This document shows positions 6,138 to 12,884 of a stretch of 12,884 nucleotides of DNA, one piece after another (positions within the stretch are counted from its first letter, which is position 1; each line of letters opens with the position of its first letter). The position numbers and the translations under genes were made by a program. The notes beneath the pieces are model-generated. The model was given only the letters and a program-made list of their open reading frames with translations. It did no database searches and was not told the origin of the DNA. Location of the stretch: positions 1 through 12,884 of the forward strand of contig NZ_DHDZ01000056.1 of NCBI RefSeq assembly GCF_002399615.1. Direction: 5' to 3'. The stretch comes from Pedobacter sp. UBA4863. GTDB taxonomy: Bacteria > Bacteroidota > Bacteroidia > Sphingobacteriales > Sphingobacteriaceae.

Positions 6138-8180
6138 TTACTTGGGGAGATCAATAAAAAAGGTACAACCTTTATTTACTTCACTTTTTAAGGAAATTCT
6201 GCCATTCATAAGATGAACAAATGTTTTACATAGTGATAAACCAATACCTGTACCTTTTTCGTTATTGGTACCTAAAGTGGTTTTATTTACACCAAAATGT
6301 AGCGCATTGTTAAAATCGGCAACGTCTTGTGATGGTAGCCCTACCCCACTGTCTTGTATGCTAATTTGCGTTTCGCCATTTTTTTCGATAACCGATATTT
6401 GCACAGCTCCATTTTCGGGGGTAAATTTTATGGCGTTGCTTACTAAGTTTCTTATCACCAACAAAAACATATCTTTATCGGCCAAAACAGCAGCATTGTG
6501 CTCGTCAACTAAAGTTAAGCTTATCTTTTTTTGCGATGCCTGTTCTTGCATTGCTGCTACCAAATTTGCCAAGGTGCTGGCCACAGGTAACGATACGATA
6601 TGGGGTTTAAACCCATCCATTTGTCCGTATGCCCAGTTCAGCAGGTTCTCCATCATGGTAGAAGTATAGCCTAACGAGTTTTTAAGATTAGCGGCGTAAC
6701 GTTTTAGCTTTTCTTCGCTAACATTGCCCATTTCTAATAGGTTGATGAAAGACATCAGCGAATTTACTGGAGTGCGCATATCATGACTTACTACGCTAAA
6801 AATGCGGTCTTTAACCTTGCCCAATTTTTCTAGCTCTTCTTTTTGCGCTATTACCAATTGGTTTAGTTTAGCAGTTTTACGCTGACTTCTATATACCAAT
6901 ATTGCAGCGCTAAACAACACTAATACTAAGGCCGCGAGCAAAAAAGCCAACTTTTGTTGAAAATCCTGTTTGTCTTGATAGGCTTTCTCTTTGATAGAAA
7001 AATCGAGCTTTAGCTGTTTTCTAGTGATTTCTTTTTCTTTCTCCTGGTTAAAAATTTGCTCTTTGTAAAAAACATATTTCTTATAACATTTTAACGCTTC
7101 CTTGTAATTCCCTTTTTTTTCAGCAATTTTATTCAAAGCTAAATAAGCATCGCGTTGCAAGCCCAATAGTTTATTTTCATTGGCTATTGCTACTACCTCA
7201 GCTAACAATGGTATGGCGTCGGCATACTGGTTATCATCGATATAAAAATTTGCCAAAGCCATTAAGCCTCCTGCTTTTTCCTTCTTCCCGGTTGCATTAG
7301 CGTAATTAGCTGCCGATTTTTGATAAAACGACAAGGCCAATTCTCTATCACCTAAAGCTTGGTAAACATGCCCTTTAGTTAGAAATATATTTCCTTTTAA
7401 ATCAGCATAACCTACCTTATCCGCAATTTTTAAAGATTGTTCGAGCGCTTGTAAAGTTTTTTGAAATCTTTTACCATTTGGCTTTAATTCTCTTTTTTCT
7501 ACATTAAAATAAACTTCACCTAAATTAGCGTAACACAACGCTACACCATAATCGTTTCCTTTATTTTTTTGAAAAATAGCTAATGCTTTTTCTAAGTACC
7601 GAATACAAGTACCATACTGATTTAAATCTTTATAAATATTAGCGATATTATAATAACAACCTGCAACACCCCCCTCATCTTTAATGCTACTAAACAGTTC
7701 TATTGCCTTAAAATTTGCATTTAGTGCTTTTATATAATCAGGAATATTCACGTACATGGCACTCAAGTTTTGATAGACACCCCCCATCCATTCTTTATCT
7801 TGTAATGCCGAAAACTCTGTAATAGAGCGTAAATAATAATCTTCTGCTGAAGAATAGTTGCTATAATTATGATGGTAAAACCCCACTCTGTAATAAGCTT
7901 TACCAACAGCAGCTTTTAAATTAAGCTTTTGTGCTAGCGTAGCGGTTTTATCCGTGTAAAGGCTTACTTCTTTACTTTTATCTAATTTTATATAGACTCT
8001 CTGTAGATTTTCGTATAAATGTAGTTTTATCGTATCTTCTTTGTGGTAACTTTTATCGGCATCGAGCAAACTATCAACTTGCCGTACCAAATTATCGTAT
8101 TCACTTTTTTGGGCATAAGTGTTCCCAATAAAAAATATCGAGAACAATAGCGTTAAGAAAAGATACTTAATTGCAAACAT
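6138..8180 (-). CDS. TPR-repeat sensor histidine kinase
   Basis: The 680-residue protein has a signal peptide (residues 1-23, cut after TYA). A periplasmic array of tetratricopeptide repeats (about 55-375; for example YYNIANIYKDLNQY and YANLGEVYF) and a short coiled region (about 378-410) follow. One membrane helix (about 411-430, LAFLLAALVLVLFSAAILVY) leads to a cytoplasmic kinase core. The HisKA domain has H466 in FSVVSHDMRTPVNS. The HATPase_c domain shows the N box (RNLVSNAIKF, N578/N582), G1 box (DSGVGLP, D610) and G2 box (KGTGIGLSL). All catalytic motifs are intact. No receiver domain is attached, so its response regulator is separate; the LytTR regulator at 797 is the only complete candidate in this window. 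No clear promoter precedes it. The 133-base gap to the upstream E1 gene is filled by a palindromic element, so it may depend on read-through. Its ligand is unknown. Confidence 0.93.
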   Translation of the reverse strand: MFAIKYLFLTLLFSIFFIGNTYAQKSEYDNLVRQVDSLLDADKSYHKEDTIKLHLYENLQRVYIKLDKSKEVSLYTDKTATLAQKLNLKAAVGKAYYRVGFYHHNYSNYSSAEDYYLRSITEFSALQDKEWMGGVYQNLSAMYVNIPDYIKALNANFKAIELFSSIKDEGGVAGCYYNIANIYKDLNQYGTCIRYLEKALAIFQKNKGNDYGVALCYANLGEVYFNVEKRELKPNGKRFQKTLQALEQSLKIADKVGYADLKGNIFLTKGHVYQALGDRELALSFYQKSAANYANATGKKEKAGGLMALANFYIDDNQYADAIPLLAEVVAIANENKLLGLQRDAYLALNKIAEKKGNYKEALKCYKKYVFYKEQIFNQEKEKEITRKQLKLDFSIKEKAYQDKQDFQQKLAFLLAALVLVLFSAAILVYRSQRKTAKLNQLVIAQKEELEKLGKVKDRIFSVVSHDMRTPVNSLMSFINLLEMGNVSEEKLKRYAANLKNSLGYTSTMMENLLNWAYGQMDGFKPHIVSLPVASTLANLVAAMQEQASQKKISLTLVDEHNAAVLADKDMFLLVIRNLVSNAIKFTPENGAVQISVIEKNGETQISIQDSGVGLPSQDVADFNNALHFGVNKTTLGTNNEKGTGIGLSLCKTFVHLMNGRISLKSEVNKGCTFFIDLPK

Positions 8181-8182
8181 TA

Positions 8183-8315
8183 AGAAACTGTTTAAATTTC
8201 AATAAGAATAAATACATAGGCGGATGGTGACACCCGCCTACAGCCCATAGCTATAGTTTGGTGTCCTCACCAAACCCAACCTGTAAAATATTAATATCAT
8301 TTTTAAACAGTTTCT
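8183..8315. mobile_element. Palindromic MITE/REP-like element between the E1 and kinase genes
   Basis: A perfect 14-bp inverted repeat, AGAAACTGTTTAAA (8183-8196) and its complement (8302-8315), brackets 105 bases. Inside are two hairpins: TAGGCGG with CCGCCTA (8217-8223 and 8234-8240, with a partly paired interior), and a perfect 8-bp stem GTTTGGTG / CACCAAAC (8256-8263, 8268-8275) around a TCCT loop. A short palindrome, ATAGCTAT, lies between them. There is no transposase and no coding capacity. The right arm contains the E1 stop codon (8314-8316) and the left arm begins 3 bases from the kinase start codon. No clear target duplication is seen. It may also work as a terminator or attenuator for E1. 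Confidence 0.55.
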
Positions 8316-10740
8316 AAGTATAAAGTTTTGGAAATTTACCAGGGTTAGTTTCAGACATCATTGCATAAGCCATTTCTACAATATCATCTACCGATGGTTT
8401 CGAGAAATAATCACCATCAGAACCATATGGCGGCCTATGTGCCTTAGCTGTTAAAGTGCGTGGCTGTCCATCTAACAAGTAATAACCTTTTTGCTTTTCT
8501 AGTATTTGTTGTAAAATAAACGCACTTGCTCCGCCTGGCACATCTTCATCTACCACTAGTAACTTATTGGTTTTTTGCAACGATTTTGCACATAGCCCAT
8601 CCAAATCAAAAGGCGACAGTGTTTGCAAGTCTATAAGCTCTATATCAATGCCTAATTGAGCTAATTCTTCGGCCGCCTCTTGCACTATTCGTAAGGTAGA
8701 GCCATAGCTCACTACGGTAATTGCCGTACCTACTTTAATGAGCTCTGCTTTACCTAGTGGCACCGTAAATTCGCCTACATTATTAGGTAATTTTTCTTTT
8801 AAACGGTAGCCATTTAAGCATTCTATCACCAAAGCAGGCTCATCAGATCGGAATAATGTATTGTACATACCGGCAGCCTGTGTCATGTTACGGGGCACAC
8901 AAATATGTATGCCTCTCAACGAACCCAAAATCATTCCCATTGGCGAGCCAGAGTGCCAAATCCCTTCTAACCTGTGTCCTCTACTTCTGATAATTAACGG
9001 CGCTTTTTGACCGGCTTTTGTTCTATAGGAAACCGTGGCCAAATCATCGCTCAGCATATTAAGCGCATAAAGCAAATAATCTAAATATTGGATTTCGGCA
9101 ATTGGTTTTAAACCTCTCATGGCCAAACCTATACCCTGCCCCACAATGGTCATTTCTCTAATTCCGGTATCGGCCACCCTTAATTCGCCATATTTAGCCT
9201 GCATACCTGCAAAGCCCTGATTTACATCGCCAATATGTCCTAAATCTTCTCCAAAGGCCAACAATCTTGGATCTCTTTCAAAATTGGCATCAAAACAGGC
9301 GTTTAAGATTTCTCTACCATCTATCATTTTGCCATCATCACTGTATGCTGCTTCAACCTGTGCAACGTTAAATGGGCTCTCTACCCCTTCTGTATATAAT
9401 TTAGAGTTGTATAGTTCTGTAAAATCTACTGTTTTTTGCTCATACCAATTAATAAGGGTGGTTCTCTCGGCAGATAAATTATTTACACTTAATCTAATGG
9501 CCTTTCTAACTGCCGAAACTACTTCTTTGCGCAAAGCATCGTGTGTTGAAGCCAGCTGAGCAGCTATTTTACTAAGATTAGGGTCGCCATTAGCAAGATT
9601 ATTAATCATGCGCACTACATCGGCCTGCTCTTGTTTAATGGTGTCTAAAAATTCGTTCCAAGCTTCTTTTTGTATTTCTTTAACGTATTTTTTAGCGGTT
9701 TCTTCTAGTTCGTCGAGCTCTTCTTTGGTAGCAACCGCCGATTCGATCATCCATTCACGCATCTTCACAATACAATCATGTTCTTTTTCCCATGCCAAAC
9801 GCTCTTTAGATTTATAGCGTTCGTGAGATCCAGAAGTAGAATGCCCCTGTGGCTGTGTAACTTCAGTTACATGTATTAAAACAGGTACGTGCTCGTTTCT
9901 ACAAATTTCAATTGCCTTTAAGTATGTTTCGCACAAAGCGGGATAATCCCAGCCTTTAACTTTAAATATTTCGTAGCCGTTTGTACCATCTTCACGCTGA
10001 AATCCTTTTAAAACTTCAGAAATATCTTCTTTTGTAGTTTGATATTTAGCCGGAACGGAAATTCCATAACCATCATCCCACACAGAAATGGCCATTGGCA
10101 CCTGTAGTACGCCTGCCGCGTTAAAAGCCTCAAAAAATACACCCTCAGAGGTAGATCCGTTGCCAATGGTGCCGAAAGCTACTTCATTGCCATTAACCGA
10201 GAAATTTTTTAGGTAATTGAGCTCTTTATTTTGTTTATATAGTTTAGAAGCATAGGCCAAGCCCACCAAGCGTGCCATTTGCCCCCCTGTGGTAGAAATA
10301 TCAGGAGAACTGTTCTTAATTTCGGTTAAGTTTTTCCAGGTACCGTCATCGTTTAAAGATCGGGTAGAAAAATGGCTGTTCATCTGCCTGCCTGCCGAAG
10401 CGGGTTCTGCCTTAACATCAGGATTAGCATACAATTGTGCAAAAAATTCTTTAAGGGTGCTAATACCAGTGGCAAAAGCAAAAGTTTGATCTCTGTAGTA
10501 ACCCGAACGCCAATCGCCTTTTTTAAACACTTTGGCCATGGCCAATTGCGGCACTTCTTTACCGTCGCCAAATATGCCAAACTTAGCCTTGCCCGTTAAT
10601 ACCTCTTTACGTCCCAACAAACTAGCCTGACGGCTCTCCACAGCAATCCTGTAGTCGTTTATTACGATGGTTTTAAAATCATCAAAACTTAATTCTGAAG
10701 TATCAATCTCGTTCGTAAACACATTATCTGTTGGCATCAT
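8314..10740 (-). CDS. Fused alpha/beta 2-oxoacid dehydrogenase E1 component (thiamine-diphosphate dependent)
   Basis: This protein of 808 residues joins an E1-alpha domain (about 35-330) and an E1-beta domain (about 475-800) in one chain. They are linked by a long charged helical segment (about 335-470). E1 decarboxylates a 2-oxoacid and passes the acyl group to the E2 lipoyl subunit; pyruvate versus branched-chain substrate cannot be told from sequence. Alpha motifs: a ThDP site at about 193-228 and a GHSTSGSHERY loop near 299. Beta motifs: FGEDLGHIGDVNQGF near 496, ADTGIRE, PIAEIQYLDY, and VVDEDVPGGA. The ThDP motif is unusual: GNGSTSEG replaces GDG and WDDGYGIS replaces the usual NN(G)Y, a swap of D and N. 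I start at ATG 10740 (or 10737), because the TTG at 10764 lies within the -7 box TATCTTTG. No E2 or E3 gene is adjacent. Confidence 0.88.
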   Translation of the reverse strand: MMPTDNVFTNEIDTSELSFDDFKTIVINDYRIAVESRQASLLGRKEVLTGKAKFGIFGDGKEVPQLAMAKVFKKGDWRSGYYRDQTFAFATGISTLKEFFAQLYANPDVKAEPASAGRQMNSHFSTRSLNDDGTWKNLTEIKNSSPDISTTGGQMARLVGLAYASKLYKQNKELNYLKNFSVNGNEVAFGTIGNGSTSEGVFFEAFNAAGVLQVPMAISVWDDGYGISVPAKYQTTKEDISEVLKGFQREDGTNGYEIFKVKGWDYPALCETYLKAIEICRNEHVPVLIHVTEVTQPQGHSTSGSHERYKSKERLAWEKEHDCIVKMREWMIESAVATKEELDELEETAKKYVKEIQKEAWNEFLDTIKQEQADVVRMINNLANGDPNLSKIAAQLASTHDALRKEVVSAVRKAIRLSVNNLSAERTTLINWYEQKTVDFTELYNSKLYTEGVESPFNVAQVEAAYSDDGKMIDGREILNACFDANFERDPRLLAFGEDLGHIGDVNQGFAGMQAKYGELRVADTGIREMTIVGQGIGLAMRGLKPIAEIQYLDYLLYALNMLSDDLATVSYRTKAGQKAPLIIRSRGHRLEGIWHSGSPMGMILGSLRGIHICVPRNMTQAAGMYNTLFRSDEPALVIECLNGYRLKEKLPNNVGEFTVPLGKAELIKVGTAITVVSYGSTLRIVQEAAEELAQLGIDIELIDLQTLSPFDLDGLCAKSLQKTNKLLVVDEDVPGGASAFILQQILEKQKGYYLLDGQPRTLTAKAHRPPYGSDGDYFSKPSVDDIVEMAYAMMSETNPGKFPKLYT

Positions 10741-10761
10741 GAGCAACAATTTGTTAAGTGG

Positions 10762-10769
10762 CAAAGATA
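10762..10769 (-). promoter_or_regulatory. -7 box of the E1 gene promoter
   Basis: TATCTTTG on the minus strand matches TAnnTTTG exactly. Transcription would start near 10757, about 17 bases before the ATG at 10740. The -33 region has no clear TTG. The match helps exclude the upstream TTG as a translation start. Confidence 0.5.
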
Positions 10770-10824
10770 CAATTCTTTCTTATTCTCGATTAAAGATGGC
10801 GGCAAATAATATTTGGAATACTTT

Positions 10825-10854
10825 TTGTTTTAAACTATTAAACACATAAATTTG
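10825..10854 (+). promoter_or_regulatory. Promoter of the DUF1573 gene
   Basis: TTG at 10825-10827 and TAAATTTG at 10847-10854 are 19 bases apart, an excellent fit to the Bacteroidota TTG / TAnnTTTG promoter. The transcript would start near 10859, giving a leader of about 14 bases to the ATG at 10873. The box overlaps the in-frame TTG at 10852, which is therefore not the start codon. It is divergent from the E1 promoter, about 80 bp away. Confidence 0.6.
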
Positions 10855-10872
10855 AAGCAAACAATTAAGATT

Positions 10873-11265
10873 ATGAAAAAGTTATTTTTTTTATTGGTTA
10901 CCATAGTAGGATTAGGATTTACTGCAAACGCCCAAACCAAACCGGCAGAATTTAAGTTTGAAAAAGAAACACACGATTTTGGAAAGATTAAACTAGATCA
11001 GGCTGTTAGTTATACGTTTAACTTCACTAACGAAGGTGAAGCACCTTTAATTATTACTAAGGTAGAGCCAACCTGTGGTTGCACCGTGGGCGAGTACACA
11101 CAAACTCCTGTAAAAAAAGGAGAAAAAGGCTTTATTAAAGTTACCGTAAAAAAATCTGGTTCGCCCCTTCCTTTTAACATGGCCGTAACAGTAACTTCTA
11201 ATGCCAGAACAACAACTAAAGTTCTGTATTTGAAAGGCGAAACCGTAGCTAATACCACTAAATAA
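10873..11265 (+). CDS. Secreted DUF1573 domain protein
   Basis: The 130-residue protein has a signal peptide (1-20, cut after ANA) and a single immunoglobulin-like DUF1573 domain (PF07610, about 26-126). Family features are FEKETHDFGKI, the YTFNFTNEGEAPLIITKVEPTCGCT block with C68 and C70, and a terminal LYLKGE strand. It matches the usual length of single-domain members, which are very common in Bacteroidota and have no established function. It should lie in the periplasm or outside the cell. The ATG at 10873 is preferred over TTG 10852 because the latter overlaps the promoter and the signal peptide begins properly with MKKLFF. It is followed by a strong terminator and is likely a one-gene transcript. 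Confidence 0.92.
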   Translation: MKKLFFLLVTIVGLGFTANAQTKPAEFKFEKETHDFGKIKLDQAVSYTFNFTNEGEAPLIITKVEPTCGCTVGEYTQTPVKKGEKGFIKVTVKKSGSPLPFNMAVTVTSNARTTTKVLYLKGETVANTTK

Positions 11266-11293
11266 CAATTATTTAATATAAAGTATTTTTTAA

Positions 11294-11325
11294 TAAAAAC
11301 CTCACTTAATCTAGTGGGGTTTTTA
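11294..11325 (+). terminator. Strong terminator after the DUF1573 gene
   Basis: AAAAACCTCACT (11295-11306) pairs with AGTGGGGTTTTT (11313-11324), with one T-G wobble, around a TAATCT loop. This gives a 12-bp stem whose 3' arm carries the T-run. It begins 29 bases after the stop codon. The A-rich 5' arm could also let it work on the opposite strand. Confidence 0.8.
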
Positions 11326-11333
11326 TATTTTTG
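11326..11333 (+). promoter_or_regulatory. -7 box of the aminotransferase promoter, abutting the terminator
   Basis: TATTTTTG matches TAnnTTTG exactly and starts one base after the upstream terminator. The -33 position has TTA (11306-11308, 17-base spacer). The expected transcript start is at or next to the ATG at 11338, suggesting a leaderless mRNA. Confidence 0.4.
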
Positions 11334-11337
11334 CCCT

Positions 11338-12534
11338 ATGCCAAAAATATCAGAAAAAGGGTTTCAAATGCCCGCTTCACCCATCAGAAAACTTACCCCT
11401 TTTGCCGACCAAGCTAAAGCTGCTGGTAAAAAGGTATATCATTTAAATATTGGACAACCCGATATTGCTACCCCAGAAGGAATGTTAAATGCCGTTAAAA
11501 ACATTGATTTTGATGTTTGGGCATACACCCCATCTGAAGGCACCTTGGCCTATAGAAAAAAACTAACAGAATATTACAACAAACTAGGCTACAACATTAC
11601 ACCAGAAGATATTTTGGTAACTGTAGGAGGCTCTGAAGCCATTACCATTGCCATGCAAACTTGTGTAAATGAGGGTGATGAAATTATTATACCCGAGCCT
11701 TTTTATGCCAACTACAATGGCTTTGCCTGCATGAGTAACGTAGTAGTTAAACCTATTTTATCGTACATAGATAATGGTTTTGCATTACCTCCAATTGCAG
11801 AGTTTGAAAAACTGATTACCGAAAAAACCAAAGCAATTATTATATGTAACCCAAACAACCCAACAGGTTACTTATATTCGAAAGAAGAATTAGAAGCATT
11901 AAAAGCACTTTGCTTAAAATACGACTTATTCTTATTCTCTGACGAGGCTTACCGTGAATTTTGCTATGATGGCAGAGAATTTATTTCGCCTATGCACTTA
12001 AATGGCTTAGATGAAAACGTTGTGGTGATGGATACGGTTTCTAAACGTTACAGTGCTTGTGGCGCTCGTTTAGGCTGTTTAATTACCAAAAACAAAGTAG
12101 TGATCAAATCGGGGTTGAAATTTGCACAGGCTCGTTTAAGCCCTGGTATGGTAGAGCAAATTGCTGGCGCTGCCGCTGTTGACACACCTGATAGTTATTT
12201 TGAAGCAGTTAGCAAAGAGTACACCCTACGTAGAGACACCCTTGTTGGTCGTTTAAACAGCATTGATGGTGTTTTTTGCCCAAATCCGGGTGGTGCTTTT
12301 TATGTAGTAGCTAAGTTTCCAATTGACGATGCCGATAAATTTTGCCAATGGATTTTAGAGAAATTTGAACACAATAATGCCACTGTAATGATGGCTCCTG
12401 CTACGGGTTTCTATTCTACTCCAGGATCTGGAAAAAATGAAGTGCGCATGGCGTATGTGTTAAATGTTGATGATTTGAATGCAGCTATGGACTGCCTTGA
12501 AATTGCTTTACAACAATATCCTGGAAGAGTATAA
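11338..12534 (+). CDS. PLP-dependent class I aminotransferase (aspartate aminotransferase family)
   Basis: The 398-residue fold-type I aminotransferase is full length for the family. Cofactor residues visible are the PLP Schiff-base K236 in VSKRYS, N174 in NPNNPTG, D202 in SDEAY, R244 in GARLG and the carboxylate-binding R370 in NEVRMAY. VGGSE near residue 97 contacts the phosphate. It transfers amino groups between an amino acid (probably aspartate or a related one) and 2-oxoglutarate in the cytosol; exact specificity cannot be read here. The ATG at 11338 is used rather than the GTG at 11314, which lies inside the preceding terminator stem. The N-terminus MPKIS-KG-QMPASPIRKL also looks typical of Bacteroidota homologues. 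It is a stand-alone transcript ending in a strong terminator at 12558. Confidence 0.93.
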   Translation: MPKISEKGFQMPASPIRKLTPFADQAKAAGKKVYHLNIGQPDIATPEGMLNAVKNIDFDVWAYTPSEGTLAYRKKLTEYYNKLGYNITPEDILVTVGGSEAITIAMQTCVNEGDEIIIPEPFYANYNGFACMSNVVVKPILSYIDNGFALPPIAEFEKLITEKTKAIIICNPNNPTGYLYSKEELEALKALCLKYDLFLFSDEAYREFCYDGREFISPMHLNGLDENVVVMDTVSKRYSACGARLGCLITKNKVVIKSGLKFAQARLSPGMVEQIAGAAAVDTPDSYFEAVSKEYTLRRDTLVGRLNSIDGVFCPNPGGAFYVVAKFPIDDADKFCQWILEKFEHNNATVMMAPATGFYSTPGSGKNEVRMAYVLNVDDLNAAMDCLEIALQQYPGRV

Positions 12535-12557
12535 TTCTGCTGCTTCTTAAAAAAATT

Positions 12558-12591
12558 AAAGCCTCAGAGTTAACAACCCTGAGGCTTTTTT
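12558..12591 (+). terminator. Strong Rho-independent terminator after the aminotransferase gene
   Basis: GCCTCAG (12561-12567) pairs exactly with CTGAGGC (12579-12585), extended by AAA/TTT, with a TTTTT run at 12586-12590. It begins 24 bases after the stop codon. The A-run on its left side makes it potentially bidirectional. Confidence 0.9.
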
Positions 12592-12615
12592 ATGGCCTAA
12601 ACAACCTGAATTATG

Positions 12616-12744
12616 GGACTTTGGCTTTGGTTATGCAATAGGTCAAGTCCAATGTATCATTAAGTTAAGAATGTTTAGTCCTTTAGCCAGAGCGCCAACG
12701 TCCGCAAAATCAAGTGTTGGCATCCCCACCAGCGCTTAACTTAA
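12616..12744. repeat. Nested inverted repeats in the final gene-free region
   Basis: In the last 290 bases I see no convincing gene but much dyad structure. GGACTT (12616-12621) matches AAGTCC (12645-12650). A perfect 10-bp pair, TTAAGTTAAG (12660-12669) and CTTAACTTAA (12735-12744), encloses AGCGC (12691-12695) / GCGCT (12732-12736) and GCCAAC (12694-12699) / GTTGGC (12716-12721). The outer and AGCGC/GCGCT arms share a base, as do the two inner pairs, so not all can form at once. Bulges on the two sides are unequal. This may be an intergenic repeat element or a folded site for a DNA-acting enzyme; its identity is unknown. Confidence 0.45.
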
Positions 12745-12831
12745 CGTGAGTTTTGGATGTTTCACACTGTAAGTCAAACGCTTAAGGCTATGTTTATTAA
12801 AAAAATGATTAGATAGATCCTTAAAAGCTAG

Positions 12832-12850
12832 TCCCGAATTAATTTCGGGA
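12832..12850. repeat. Short palindrome near the window end
   Basis: TCCCGAA (12832-12838) pairs with TTCGGGA (12844-12850) around a 5-base loop. No T-run follows on the plus strand and only a weak one on the minus strand. It could be a weak terminator for a minus-strand gene lying beyond the window, or part of a dispersed repeat. Confidence 0.35.
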
Positions 12851-12884
12851 GACCAAACGCCAATTTACCGTCACCTCCGATACT

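Noticed and set aside
5935..6216. Plus-strand 93-residue frame starting at TTG
   Set aside because: It overlaps the 3' end of the kinase gene, has a poor start and no domain; the minus-strand 39-residue frame is the better reading of this stretch.
6265..6669. Plus-strand 134-residue frame inside the kinase gene
   Set aside because: It is antisense to well-conserved HATPase and HisKA motifs and has a cysteine/serine-rich shadow composition.
9284..10599. Plus- and minus-strand short frames inside the E1 gene
   Set aside because: They overlap conserved E1 alpha and beta motifs in other frames and have no independent support.
10741..10764. TTG start adding 8 residues to the E1 protein
   Set aside because: The TTG is part of the TATCTTTG -7 box, and two ATG codons follow at 10740 and 10737.
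11010..11268. Two minus-strand frames opposite the DUF1573 gene
   Set aside because: They are antisense shadows of a short conserved gene with no start signals.
12660..12744. Integron attC-like site
   Set aside because: The outer arms carry GTT and AAC in the reversed order relative to RYYYAAC...GTTRRRY, and the inner GCCAAC/GTTGGC arms do not fit the core consensus; no integrase or cassette is present.
12828..12884. C-terminal end of a minus-strand gene entering the window (about 18 codons then TAG)
   Set aside because: The stretch is too short to support a family, two frames are open to a stop, and it overlaps a palindrome; left uncalled.

Overview
The window looks like chromosomal DNA from a Bacteroidota bacterium, most likely of the Sphingobacteriaceae (Pedobacter-like). 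The reasons are low GC, a secreted adhesin-like protein with a type IX secretion (T9SS) C-terminal sorting domain, -7 boxes of the Bacteroidota form TAnnTTTG, a DUF1573 protein, a fused alpha/beta 2-oxoacid dehydrogenase E1, and a periplasmic-TPR histidine kinase. This assignment is inferred from gene content; no rRNA, tRNA or marker gene is present.

Layout. 1-635: a secreted DUF1684 protein (+). 656-688: a probable terminator. 797-1543: a complete receiver-LytTR response regulator (+). 1544-1852: a gene-free stretch with three hairpins. 1853-5275: a giant secreted repeat protein (-) made of two copies of [IPT/TIG domain + seven FG-GAP/VCBS blades], then a T9SS tail. 5276-5490: a regulatory region with an exact 12-bp direct repeat at 21-bp spacing. 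5491-5905: a second LytTR gene (+), paralogous to the first, whose receiver domain has been almost wholly deleted. 5908-6027: a possible 39-residue small protein (-) with its own -7 box. 6138-8180: a TPR histidine kinase (-). 8183-8315: a palindromic, MITE/REP-like element bounded by a 14-bp inverted repeat. 8314-10740: the E1 alpha-beta fusion (-). 10873-11265: a DUF1573 protein (+). 11338-12534: a class I aminotransferase (+). 12558-12591: a strong terminator. The last 290 bases hold nested inverted repeats and no convincing gene.

How the genes may work together. The giant repeat protein lies between two related LytTR regulators, one complete and one reduced to its DNA-binding domain. LytTR proteins of the AgrA/ComE type bind direct repeats one 21-bp period apart. 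A perfect repeat of that period lies just upstream of the putative promoter of the repeat-protein gene. A weaker pair with the same AGTATA core and the same 21-bp period lies upstream of the small minus-strand ORF. I therefore infer a local circuit in which one or both LytTR proteins control a T9SS-exported surface protein, and possibly the small ORF. The binding is not demonstrated. The E1, DUF1573 and aminotransferase genes look like ordinary metabolic or housekeeping genes with no evident link to this circuit.
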